From contig DVFK01000065.1 of the NCBI GenBank assembly GCA_018713285.1, positions 1-44,642 on the forward strand: 44,642 nt of DNA, given 5' to 3'. Origin of the DNA: Candidatus Faecousia excrementigallinarum (GTDB lineage: Bacteria; Bacillota; Clostridia; Oscillospirales; Oscillospiraceae). The notes under the pieces are model-generated. The model was given only the letters and a program-made list of their open reading frames with translations. It was not told where the DNA came from and ran no database searches. Numbering within the stretch: position 1 is the stretch's first letter; each line of letters opens with the position of its first letter. A program made the translations under genes and the position numbers. Below, piece by piece: positions 1-7,750 of this stretch.

Positions 1-343
1 AAGGGGAGTGTGGATTGAAATACCAAAATGCGCAATGTTGCCGGCCTCTCCACCAGGTCACTCCCCGCAAGGGGAGTGTGAATTGAAATATCATGTCCCA
101 CAAGGTCAAGTACGGCACCGGCAAGTCACTCCCCGCAAGGGGAGTGTGGATTGAAATCCGGCTGGGATGAGAAATCAGCCAGCCGAAAGATGTCACTCCC
201 CGCAAGGGGAGTGTGGATTGAAATAGCAGAGGCTTTGGGGCCAGCCCCTCCAGAGAGAGGTCACTCCCCGCAAGGGGAGTGTGGATTGAAATTCCGCCAG
301 CCAGTCCGCGCGATTTTTACAGGTGGTCACTCCCCGCAAGGGG
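1..343 (+). CRISPR. Distal end of a type I-C-like CRISPR array
   Basis: The window opens inside a repeat. A partial repeat (1-21) is followed by full 33-nt repeats at 57-89, 125-157, 192-224 and 260-292 and a decayed last copy at 326-343 that loses identity after its first 18 nt. The repeat starts GTCACTCCCC, has a short GC palindrome and ends in ATTGAAAT, as type I-C repeats do. The five spacers are 33-35 nt long. The repeat at 57-89 has one G-to-A change at position 81. The decayed copy on the right and the ATTGAAAT tag on the right of each repeat put the leader, and probably the cas genes, off the left edge. Spacer 2 (90-124) contains an open frame that begins ATG TCC CAC AAG, so its target may be a coding sequence. 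Small ORFs across this array are not genes. Confidence 0.95.
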
Positions 344-397
344 GTGCAGGTAATGGCGTTTTGGCGTGGCTTTTGTTGCCTGGACATTACTTGTGGG

Positions 398-414
398 ATA
401 TGCCATGGGCATAT
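398..414. promoter_or_regulatory. Inverted repeat upstream of the MFS gene
   Basis: Two perfect 7-bp arms, ATATGCC and GGCATAT, flank a 3-bp centre. The dyad ends 15 bp before a candidate -35 box, so it could be an operator for the MFS gene. No regulator is recognised nearby. Confidence 0.35.
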
Positions 415-429
415 TTCGGAAAACAACGG

Positions 430-458
430 TTGAAAAACGCCGGTATCTGTGATATGGT
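430..458 (+). promoter_or_regulatory. Promoter of the MFS transporter
   Basis: TTGAAA (430-435) and TATGGT (453-458) are 17 bp apart. Transcription would start near 465, downstream of the ATG at 459 but upstream of the ATG at 492, which supports the shorter protein. Confidence 0.5.
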
Positions 459-491
459 GTGGCTGATTATATGCCGGACAGGAAGATGCTT

Positions 492-1688
492 ATGAAAAAC
501 GCTTACAACAAAACCATTACCGCCTGTTTTCTTGCCTATATTGTGCAGGCGATTATCAACAACTTTGTGCCCCTGTTGTTTTTGACTTTCCAGTCTGATT
601 ATGGGATTCCCTTGTCCCAGATTACCTTGCTGGTGACCTTCAATTTTGGAATCCAGCTGGCGGTGGATTTGCTTTCTGTGGGATTTGTGGACCGGATTGG
701 ATACCGGGCTTCCATGGTGCTGGCCCACATTCTCTCGGGTGTGGGACTGCTGCTTCTGACAGTGCTGCCGGAGCTTCTCGGGTTCGGCGGCATCCTGTTC
801 TCCGTGATGGTGTATGCCATCGGCGGGGGACTGCTGGAAGTCCTGGTCAGTCCGGTGGTGGAGGCCTGTCCCTCCGACCACAAGGAAAAGGCCATGAGTA
901 TGCTCCACTCCTTTTATTGTTGGGGTCATGTGGGGGTGGTGCTGCTGTCCACGGTGTTTTTCCGTATCTGGGGCGTGGAGAACTGGAAAATGCTTGCCCT
1001 GGTATGGGCTGCCATTCCCCTTCTGAATGCGGTGGCCTTTACCCGGGTTCCCATGGCATCCCTTATTAAGGATGGGGAACAGGGCTTAAAAATCCGCCAG
1101 TTGTTTTCTATGAAGACTTTTTGGATTCTCCTTCTGATGATGCTCTGTGCCGGAGCCAGTGAGCAGGCGGTCAGCCAGTGGGCTTCTGCCTTTGCGGAAA
1201 ACGGACTGGGAATTTCCAAAACCGCCGGGGACCTGGCAGGTCCCATGGCCTTTGCGGTGCTGATGGGCTTGTCCCGGCTCTTTTACGGAAAATACGGAGA
1301 CCGCATTCCTTTGGAACGGTTCATGGCGGCAAGCTGCACTTTGTGCATCCTCACATATCTGGGCATCTCTTTGTTTCCGTCCCCCCAGCTCAGCCTGGTG
1401 GCCTGTGCTGTGTGCGGCTTGTCTGTGGGTATCATGTGGCCGGGCACCTTCAGTAAGGCCTCTGCCATGCTGCCCACCGGCGGAACAGCCATGTTTGCCC
1501 TGCTGGCTCTGGGCGGGGATGCAGGCTGCACCTTAGGTCCCACCCTGGTGGGCATGGTGTCCGGAATATTCGGGGATAACCTGAAGCTGGGAATCCTGGC
1601 AGCTGTGGCATTTTCTCTGGTTCTGTTTGCTTGTCTGGCGATTTTCAGGAAACAGAGCTGCAAAAATGGAATGAATGTTCATATTTAA
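492..1688 (+). CDS. MFS transporter, substrate unknown
   Basis: This is a major facilitator superfamily permease of 398 residues in the cytoplasmic membrane, with about twelve hydrophobic segments. The cytoplasmic loop between helices 2 and 3 carries the family motif (VDRIGYR), and a related YGKYGDR motif sits in the loop between helices 8 and 9 of the second half. The overall look resembles the sugar-type MFS proteins of Firmicutes, but no substrate residue can be read. The ATG at 492 is chosen because GGAAG precedes it by 6 nt and a promoter at 430-458 excludes the in-frame ATG at 459. The gene stands alone between the CRISPR array and an unrelated membrane protein, so context gives no substrate. 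Confidence 0.85.
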   Translation: MKNAYNKTITACFLAYIVQAIINNFVPLLFLTFQSDYGIPLSQITLLVTFNFGIQLAVDLLSVGFVDRIGYRASMVLAHILSGVGLLLLTVLPELLGFGGILFSVMVYAIGGGLLEVLVSPVVEACPSDHKEKAMSMLHSFYCWGHVGVVLLSTVFFRIWGVENWKMLALVWAAIPLLNAVAFTRVPMASLIKDGEQGLKIRQLFSMKTFWILLLMMLCAGASEQAVSQWASAFAENGLGISKTAGDLAGPMAFAVLMGLSRLFYGKYGDRIPLERFMAASCTLCILTYLGISLFPSPQLSLVACAVCGLSVGIMWPGTFSKASAMLPTGGTAMFALLALGGDAGCTLGPTLVGMVSGIFGDNLKLGILAAVAFSLVLFACLAIFRKQSCKNGMNVHI

Positions 1689-1755
1689 GCCAAAAACAGT
1701 ACAACTTGCATAAAATTACGGAGCCGGAAATGGTATTATTCGACCATTGTTGCCA

Positions 1756-1785
1756 TTGCCTTTTTCATGGGAAATGGATTATAAT
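1756..1785 (+). promoter_or_regulatory. Promoter of the O-antigen-ligase-like gene
   Basis: TTGCCT (1756-1761) and a perfect TATAAT (1780-1785) are separated by 18 bp. The leader to the start codon is about 75 nt. Confidence 0.6.
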
Positions 1786-1865
1786 ATCGTAACCCATGAA
1801 AAGGTTTTTCTGCCGATTGGGATTGGCAGAAGGGCCTTTGCAAAACTTTTGGAAAGGAAATGGAA

Positions 1866-3062
1866 ATGATGAAAACAGCAAAAGCATCTTTTATGCCTGC
1901 GTGGTCTTTTCTGGTATCTGCCATTCCCATCGTGCTGACGGTTTCCATTTTTTTACCCTATTATGTGACGGAAACGGTGGTTTACCTGATTGCAGGTTTG
2001 GTGGTGTGCAGCCGGGAACTGCGGGAGCGGGTGTTTGACAACCCCTGGGCCAGCTGGCTGGTACTGCCCATGCTGATTCCCTTCTATGTTGCAGCCTTTT
2101 ACCACAATTATAACGGCATTCGGGAAATGGCTTTGCTGCTGGCGGCTGTGATTTGCGCTATGTACTTAAGAAGCATTATGACCCGGGAGCTGTTCGGCCG
2201 GCTTTTGCATATTGCCTGCCTGTGCAGCATCGCCTGCGCCGGTGTGGCGGTGGGGCAGAAGGTTCTGATGTGGTCTGACAATCCCTTTTTCCGCCCGGAG
2301 TCCATGTTCTTCAATGCCAATTACTACGGCACCATGGCGGTCTTTATGGTTCTGGTTGGCACTTACCAGATTCTGAACCATGCCCGCTTCCGCTGGGTGT
2401 ATCTGGTGACAGTGTTTGCCAACCTGCTGGGGCTGTATCTGTGCGGGAGTATGTCATCTCTTGCCACCATGATTATCTCCGTGATGGCAATGCTTTTGAT
2501 GTTCCGGCGGAAGAAACTGGTGATTATCGGCGCTTTCCTGGTACTGGCTGGAGGAATTCTTGTGATGCTGGTGCCGGAGCTGTACCCCCGGCTGGGGGAT
2601 GTGGAGGATACCTTTGGAAGCCGTGTGACCATTTGGAGCACTGCGCTCAAGGGAATTATGGAAACCCCTCTGTTTGGCCGGGGCCCGAAAGCCTATCCGC
2701 TGGCCTATGCCCAGTTTGGCGGCTATGATACATATCACTGCCACAATCTGCTGCTGGACACACTGCTGAACTTCGGAATTGTAGGTACCGGTTTGCTGAG
2801 TGGATTCGTGATTTGCCAGGCTCGGCAGCTGTACCTGCGGTACAAGAATTACATCTGCCGGGAACAGTGCATTTTGATTGCTGCGGTTTCCCTGGCTGTG
2901 CTGGTTCACGGGATTACGGATGTGACCGTGTTCTGGATTCAGACAGGAATGTTCTTCCTGCTCCTGTTTTCCGCTTCCGGAATCCAGCCTGCATGGCGGA
3001 CAATCCCCAGACGGCTGACGGTGCCCAGGGTGCTGTCTATGCCTGCACCGTTTTTGCGGTAA
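1866..3062 (+). CDS. O-antigen ligase/polymerase family membrane protein
   Basis: This 398-residue, strongly hydrophobic protein has about eleven membrane segments and resembles the O-antigen ligase (Wzy_C/WaaL) family, which transfers or polymerises lipid-linked glycans on the outer face of the membrane. The diagnostic part is the long loop near residues 235-300, with SRVTIWSTAL followed by PLFGRGP and HNLLLDTLLNFGI, the arginine and histidine regions typical of these enzymes. The start at 1866 has AAGGA 7 nt upstream. The ATG at 1860 is too close to that site. No glycosyltransferases adjoin it, so it is an isolated member and its glycan is unknown. In a Gram-positive anaerobe it probably serves a capsule or wall glycan. 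Confidence 0.75.
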   Translation: MMKTAKASFMPAWSFLVSAIPIVLTVSIFLPYYVTETVVYLIAGLVVCSRELRERVFDNPWASWLVLPMLIPFYVAAFYHNYNGIREMALLLAAVICAMYLRSIMTRELFGRLLHIACLCSIACAGVAVGQKVLMWSDNPFFRPESMFFNANYYGTMAVFMVLVGTYQILNHARFRWVYLVTVFANLLGLYLCGSMSSLATMIISVMAMLLMFRRKKLVIIGAFLVLAGGILVMLVPELYPRLGDVEDTFGSRVTIWSTALKGIMETPLFGRGPKAYPLAYAQFGGYDTYHCHNLLLDTLLNFGIVGTGLLSGFVICQARQLYLRYKNYICREQCILIAAVSLAVLVHGITDVTVFWIQTGMFFLLLFSASGIQPAWRTIPRRLTVPRVLSMPAPFLR

Positions 3063-3069
3063 ATCATAT

Positions 3070-3111
3070 GCTCCCCATGGCGTGGGTAAGTCCCATGCCA
3101 TGGGGAGCTTT
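3070..3111. terminator. Bidirectional terminator between convergent genes
   Basis: A 17-bp stem (3070-3086 with 3092-3108, one G-T pair) and a 5-nt loop lie between the ends of the O-antigen-ligase-like gene and deoD. Only a short T run follows, so termination may be partial. Confidence 0.7.
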
Positions 3112-3119
3112 GCTATACA

Positions 3120-3845
3120 TCAAAAAGCCACGTCCAGAATGGCGGTATCCAATGCGCTTTGGATGGCGGCGTCATAGGTGGATTGGAGGGTGTAGTCATC
3201 CGTCTCTTTTCCGCCGTCATAGAGTTCAGCGGTGATGGTAAGGATGGATACAGCCTGCTTGTTTTCCATAGCTGCCAGCAGATAAAGCCCGGCAGTCTCC
3301 ATCTCCACAGCCAGAACACCGGCACGATTCCAGATGGCAGGCAGATTATCCTGCCGGTAGAAAATGTCGTCGGATAAAACCATACCTACTTTCAGGGGCA
3401 AATCCCTGTCTTTTATGGCGAATACGGCCTGGGCAAGAAGGGAATAGGAGGCAGTGGGGGCGTAGGTTCCGGGAATGCCGTAAATTTCCCCAAGGGGTGC
3501 GGAGGCACAGGCGCTGATGGCAACCAGTACATCCCCGTTGTGCAGGGAGGGGTCGATGGCACCGGCGGAGCCGACCCGGATGATGCGTTTCACACCATAA
3601 AACCGGAATAGCTCGGTGATATAGATAGCCAGGGAGGGAATGCCCATGCCGTGGGCCTGAACGGATACGGGCTTCCCCTGATAGTAGCCGGTATAGCCCG
3701 GAATCCACCGGACCTGGGTATAGCAGACGGCGTCTGTCAGATAGTTTTCGGCGATGTAGCGTGCCCGACAGGGATCGCCGCACAGGATGACCGTTTCCGC
3801 AATTTCTCCGGCAGCGGCGTGATTGTGGGGGGTGGGAGGATACAT
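3120..3845 (-). CDS. deoD: Purine-nucleoside phosphorylase, DeoD type
   Basis: The enzyme splits purine (deoxy)nucleosides with phosphate into free base and (deoxy)ribose-1-phosphate in the cytoplasm. The 241-residue product matches the hexameric DeoD family in length and order: TPHNHA near the N-terminus, the phosphate-binding CGDPCRARYIAE segment, RVGSAGA in the middle and the substrate-binding VEMETAGLY near residue 180. The ATG at 3845 has GAGAGG 9 nt upstream; a TTG six bases earlier is too close to that site. It lies 30 bp downstream of the UroD-family gene and probably shares its mRNA. The facing nucleoside importer would supply its substrate. Confidence 0.93.
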   Translation of the reverse strand: MYPPTPHNHAAAGEIAETVILCGDPCRARYIAENYLTDAVCYTQVRWIPGYTGYYQGKPVSVQAHGMGIPSLAIYITELFRFYGVKRIIRVGSAGAIDPSLHNGDVLVAISACASAPLGEIYGIPGTYAPTASYSLLAQAVFAIKDRDLPLKVGMVLSDDIFYRQDNLPAIWNRAGVLAVEMETAGLYLLAAMENKQAVSILTITAELYDGGKETDDYTLQSTYDAAIQSALDTAILDVAF

Positions 3846-3875
3846 TTGCAACAGCCTCTCTTTCTGTAAGCATAT

Positions 3876-4946
3876 TTACGGCCGGGCCGGATGGTAGTTC
3901 CGGGCCTCGTCGTACATGGCTAAAATATTGTCTACGGGGGTATCGGCCTGAATGTAATGGGCACTGCTGAGAATGTAGCCCCCTCCCGGCCCCAGAGTGT
4001 CAATGGCATGGCGAACGGCCTGACGAACCTGCTCCTGGGTGCCCCGGGGCAGAAGCTCCTGAATGTCGATTCCCCCGTGGAAGCTCAGCTCCTTGCCAAA
4101 GCAGGCTTTGATTTTCTCAAAATCCATCCCGTCGGCTTTGGGCTGGAGAGGATTGAGCACATCAATGGGCAGCTCTGCCAGCGCCGGAATCATGTCAAAA
4201 ATGGCGCCGCAGGAGTGGTACATAATGGTTTTTCCATGCCTTTTGATGGCGGCGTTCAGCTGCTGGTGGAAGGGTTTGATTATCTCCTCCCAGGTGCTGC
4301 GGGAGAGGAGAAGTCCGTGCTGACCGGCAATATCGTCGTAGGTATACACCATGTCGTAGTATTCCCCTGCGGCCTGCATCACATTGTCCACATAGGCAAT
4401 GTAAAAATCCGTAAGCTTTTGCATGATGTAGCTGGGGATTTCCGGCTGCAAAATCATATCCATCATGAAGTTTTCCATGCCCCGCAGAGCCCAGGCAAAC
4501 TCAAAGATTCCGCCGGTTTCCAGTTTGATGTAGTGGGTGTCTTTCAGCTTGCCGATTCTTTGGGGAAGGCTGGCGTAATCATAATCCTGGGGATTGGGCC
4601 AGTAGGGGTAGTTTTCCAGATCCTCGATAGTTTCTGCCTCCGCCAGGGGATAGGAGGCATACTCGTCGTAGGTGCACAGGTCGTTCTTAACCAGACGGCG
4701 GTGGCAGCCCATGGGATCGTAGAAGGTGCCGTTGGGGAGGGTGCGAAGGGGTGGCCCTATATACTCCGGCTGCACCTGCCGGATGTCCACCCCCAGCTGG
4801 CTGAGCACCGTTTCCTCGTCCCGGGTGGAAAAATGGGCGAAGAGCTTTTCCCACACCTCAGGGACGGCCCAAAAATCCAGGGGGACCCGATCCGGCTGCC
4901 GGTGGGCTAGAGCGGTGCTTACACGGTCGCGGGACAAAATTGACAT
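3876..4946 (-). CDS. Uroporphyrinogen decarboxylase (URO-D) family protein, zinc-motif type
   Basis: This 356-residue protein belongs to the URO-D superfamily, which includes haem-pathway decarboxylases and the MtaA/CmuA corrinoid methyltransferases. It opens with the usual RVSTALAHRQPDRVP segment. Near residue 245 it has HSCG, where MtaA-type enzymes bind zinc through His and Cys. The third ligand region reads SSAH rather than carrying an obvious Cys. It is not in a haem operon: it precedes deoD and faces a nucleoside importer, so true uroporphyrinogen decarboxylase activity is unlikely. The substrate is unknown; a methyl transfer on a nucleoside-related compound is only a guess. A strong AGGAGG site lies 7 nt before the ATG. 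Confidence 0.8.
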   Translation of the reverse strand: MSILSRDRVSTALAHRQPDRVPLDFWAVPEVWEKLFAHFSTRDEETVLSQLGVDIRQVQPEYIGPPLRTLPNGTFYDPMGCHRRLVKNDLCTYDEYASYPLAEAETIEDLENYPYWPNPQDYDYASLPQRIGKLKDTHYIKLETGGIFEFAWALRGMENFMMDMILQPEIPSYIMQKLTDFYIAYVDNVMQAAGEYYDMVYTYDDIAGQHGLLLSRSTWEEIIKPFHQQLNAAIKRHGKTIMYHSCGAIFDMIPALAELPIDVLNPLQPKADGMDFEKIKACFGKELSFHGGIDIQELLPRGTQEQVRQAVRHAIDTLGPGGGYILSSAHYIQADTPVDNILAMYDEARNYHPARP

Positions 4947-4981
4947 AATAAAACCTCCTGAAAAATTTTTTTAGGTTATTA

Positions 4982-5010
4982 TTGACAAAAGAAATTCGGC
5001 GATTTATAAT
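4982..5010 (+). promoter_or_regulatory. Consensus promoter of the nucleoside-uptake operon
   Basis: A perfect TTGACA (4982-4987) and perfect TATAAT (5005-5010) are 17 bp apart. Transcription should start near 5017, giving a leader of about 150 nt. No purine riboswitch core was seen in the leader; it holds only a small CAGAG/CTCTG hairpin (5123-5139). Confidence 0.85.
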
Positions 5011-5037
5011 GCTTACAGAGGTTATATTTTTTTACTA

Positions 5038-5066
5038 ATTATAGTACAATCATCTAACTAATGCAA
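5038..5066 (-). promoter_or_regulatory. Promoter of the UroD-like/deoD operon
   Basis: On the minus strand TTGCAT (5066-5061) and TATAAT (5043-5038) are 17 bp apart. Transcription should start near 5031 and run left through the opposing promoter at 4982-5010. The two promoters therefore face each other. Confidence 0.75.
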
Positions 5067-5169
5067 GACGATTTTCAGGAAAATTTTTCTTCCCCGCAAA
5101 AACACCCGAAAAGAACATACTTCAGAGGCAAAAACTCTGGTATGAAATAAAAATAAGGAGATGGAAGTT

Positions 5170-5196
5170 ATGAAGAAGAACAGGTTTTCCCGTTGA
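5170..5196 (+). other. Nine-codon leader frame or frameshifted start of the lipoprotein
   Basis: The only strong ribosome site here (AAGGAG, 5155-5160) leads to the ATG at 5170, which encodes MKKNRFSR and then stops at TGA (5194-5196). The sequence looks like the charged n-region of a lipoprotein signal peptide whose hydrophobic part continues in another frame from 5193. The TGA shares its A with the ATG at 5196, so terminating ribosomes could restart. A one-base change in the TTTTCCC run (5185-5191) would join both parts. Confidence 0.6.
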
Positions 5197-6182
5197 TGTT
5201 GGTGGCTGTGATGATTGTAGGCATGATACTCACAGGCTGCAAACCCAAATCCGAAGAGGGAAGCACCCAGGGCGGAAGTCAGCTGAAGGTAGGTCTGATT
5301 ACCGGTCTGACAGGTCTGGGAGACAAGTCCATGAACGACCAGGCCCTGCTGGGCTGCCAGAACGCCGCTGCAGACTTTGGCATCGAGTACAAGGTGCTGG
5401 AGCCCAAGGACACCACCCAGGTGATGGATTACATGCAGAACCTCATTGACCAGAAGTATGACATGATCGTCGCCGCTGTTCCGGATTATGACACCATTAT
5501 TGAGGAACTGGCGCCTTCTGCACCGGAGGTATCCTTTGTAACCATCGACTCCTTCCTGCAAGGGGAGAACATCATGTGCGTGGAGTACCTGACCCACCTG
5601 GGTTCCTACCTGGCAGGTGCTGCGGCGGCTATGAAGAGCGAAACGGGCATTCTGGGCTGTGTGGGCGGACAGGACCTTCCCACCATCAGCAGATTTATTG
5701 TAGGTTTTGAGGAAGGTGCCAAGTCCATTAACCCCGACATTCAGGTGATCACCAAGTATATCGGCACCACTTGGGAGGCCTGGTCCGATACCACCACCGC
5801 CAAGTCCATTACCCTGGATATGGTGAACAATGGTGCGGATGTGGTTTACCAGATTGCCGGCGGCGCAGGTCTGGGCGTGATTGACGGCTGTAAGGAAGCC
5901 GGTGTCTGGGCCATTGGCGTGAATGTGGACCAGGAAGAGGTGGCTCCGGATACGGTGCTGACCAGTATGCTGACCCGGGGTGAGGTGGCCGTATACGAAG
6001 CCATCCAGAAGGCCGTCAAGGGCGAGGACGTGTCCGGTCACTTCGTAGCTGACCTGTCCAACGAAGGTGTGGGCATTGTCTACAGCCGGCACTTTACGGA
6101 AGAGGAAATTACCCAGCTGAAGGAAATCCGGGAGAAGATCATCAGCGGTGAGATTACGGTAACGGATGTGCTGGAAAGCTAA
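5196..6182 (+). CDS. BMP-family nucleoside-binding lipoprotein
   Basis: This is the extracellular substrate-binding lipoprotein of a nucleoside ABC importer (BMP/PnrA family, periplasmic-binding fold). After a hydrophobic stretch it has the lipobox LTGC, with the Cys as lipid anchor, and then KVGLITGLTGLGDKSMN, the family's typical first strand and purine-binding loop. It ends near 328 residues, normal for mature BMP proteins. The start is odd: the frame opening at 5193/5196 lacks the positive n-region and has no good ribosome site, whereas a strong site drives an eight-residue frame that ends at 5196. A frameshift or start-stop coupling must be involved. It is the first gene of an operon with an ATPase and two permeases. 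Confidence 0.88.
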   Translation: MLVAVMIVGMILTGCKPKSEEGSTQGGSQLKVGLITGLTGLGDKSMNDQALLGCQNAAADFGIEYKVLEPKDTTQVMDYMQNLIDQKYDMIVAAVPDYDTIIEELAPSAPEVSFVTIDSFLQGENIMCVEYLTHLGSYLAGAAAAMKSETGILGCVGGQDLPTISRFIVGFEEGAKSINPDIQVITKYIGTTWEAWSDTTTAKSITLDMVNNGADVVYQIAGGAGLGVIDGCKEAGVWAIGVNVDQEEVAPDTVLTSMLTRGEVAVYEAIQKAVKGEDVSGHFVADLSNEGVGIVYSRHFTEEEITQLKEIREKIISGEITVTDVLES

Positions 6183-6208
6183 TGTGAGCAATACTTGGAG
6201 GTGAAAAA

Positions 6209-7750
6209 ATGGGCGTCAGAACCGATGGCATCCGGATGAATGGCATCACCAAGGACTTTTCCGGGAAGCTGGCTCTGGAGGATGTGAGCATTCACATTCA
6301 GGAGGGGACGATTCATGCAATCGTCGGGGAAAACGGCGCAGGAAAGTCCACGTTGATGAGTATTTTAAGCGGTGTACTCCAGCCCACCAAGGGAACCATT
6401 TCCATTGACGGCCAGGAGGTCAGATTCCGGGGAACACGGGAAGCTACCCGCCTGGGAATCGGTATGGTATACCAGCATTTCATGCTGATTCCCATTTTGA
6501 AGGTATGGCAAAATATTATATTGGGGGTAGAGCCCCGGAAAAAATCCGGGACCATCCATCAGGCACAGGCAATCCGGGAAATCCAGGCGGCCTGTGAGGC
6601 CTACGGCACCACCTTGAATATGGAGGAACTGGTAGGCAATCTGACCGTTGGGGAGCAGCAGCGGGTGGAAATTCTCAAGGTGCTTTACCGCAAAGCCAAG
6701 TACATAATTCTGGACGAGCCCACGGCGGTTTTGACGCCCGGGGAGATTCAGCAGCTGTTGGACAGTATGCGGGCATTGAAAAAAGCGGGAAAGACCATCC
6801 TCTTCATCAGTCACAAGCTGGATGAGGTGCTGGATGTGTCCGATGAAATTTCTGTGCTGCGGCAGGGCCGGTATATGGGCACCGTTACCCGACAGGAGGC
6901 AACGAAGGAGCGCCTGGTGGAGATGATGGTGGGCCGGGAGATTAACATTGATGGAAAACCCCTTCCGGTGGAACGGGGGAACCCGGCAATCCGGCTTCAG
7001 AATCTCACCACCGGAAAAACGGAATTTGGCTGCGCCCTCCAGGGAATCTCTGTGGAGGCTTATGAGGGCGAAGTTCTGGGCTTTGCCGGTGTGGACGGCA
7101 ACGGCCAGCAGGAGCTGGTGGAGAGTATTCTGGGTCTGCAAAAGGTGGAAGCAGGAAGCATCATGGTGCTGGGGCGGGATACCACCCACCTGACTACGGA
7201 CAAAATCCGAAAAATGGGGGTTGCCTGTATTCCGCCGGACCGGCAGCATGAGGGCCTGGTGATGGACAGCTCCATCACCCACAATGCGGTGCTGGGCAAT
7301 GAAAACCTGCCCCAGTTCCGCTGGTTGGGACCTTTGTTCTCTGTGGAGAAAATACGCACCCGGGTTGCCCAGCTTTTGCGGGATTTTGATGTGCGCTATG
7401 GAAGCACAGAGGAGCCCGTAAGGGATTTGTCCGGCGGCAATCAGCAGAAGGTGATTATCGCCCGGGAGTGCGCCCTGACGGACCCCCAGGTGATTCTGGC
7501 GGTGAATCCCACCCGTGGACTGGATATTGGAGCGATCCGCTTTGTCTATGAAAAGCTGGAGGAGTACAAGGCAGCGGGGAAGTGCATCATCCTCATTTCC
7601 ACGGAGCTGTCGGAGATTGTCCGGCTGTCAGACCGTATCGGCCTTTTGTATCAGGGACTGCTGATGGACGTTTTGGAAAACCGGGATATTGACCTGCAGG
7701 AAATCGGAGCCCTGATGTTGGGCGGCGTGAAGAAAGAGGTGGGCCCATGA
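6209..7750 (+). CDS. Nucleoside ABC importer, double ATPase subunit
   Basis: This 513-residue protein carries two ABC ATPase domains in tandem, as in sugar and nucleoside importers of the YufO/RbsA type. The first domain (about 5-240) has Walker A GENGAGKST at 40-48, a signature reading TVGEQQR and Walker B YIILDEPT. The second (about 255-500) has a degenerate Walker A (VDGNGQQE), a good signature LSGGNQQK and Asn in place of the Walker B acidic pair (LAVNPTRG), so it probably hydrolyses ATP poorly, as is usual in this family. A GGAGGTG site precedes the ATG. The stop overlaps the next start in ATGA. Confidence 0.93.
   Translation: MGVRTDGIRMNGITKDFSGKLALEDVSIHIQEGTIHAIVGENGAGKSTLMSILSGVLQPTKGTISIDGQEVRFRGTREATRLGIGMVYQHFMLIPILKVWQNIILGVEPRKKSGTIHQAQAIREIQAACEAYGTTLNMEELVGNLTVGEQQRVEILKVLYRKAKYIILDEPTAVLTPGEIQQLLDSMRALKKAGKTILFISHKLDEVLDVSDEISVLRQGRYMGTVTRQEATKERLVEMMVGREINIDGKPLPVERGNPAIRLQNLTTGKTEFGCALQGISVEAYEGEVLGFAGVDGNGQQELVESILGLQKVEAGSIMVLGRDTTHLTTDKIRKMGVACIPPDRQHEGLVMDSSITHNAVLGNENLPQFRWLGPLFSVEKIRTRVAQLLRDFDVRYGSTEEPVRDLSGGNQQKVIIARECALTDPQVILAVNPTRGLDIGAIRFVYEKLEEYKAAGKCIILISTELSEIVRLSDRIGLLYQGLLMDVLENRDIDLQEIGALMLGGVKKEVGP

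Noticed and set aside
5017-5169. Purine or deoxyguanosine riboswitch in the leader of the nucleoside operon
   Set aside because: The context invites it, but the conserved core and paired loops of purine riboswitches were not seen; only a small hairpin is present.
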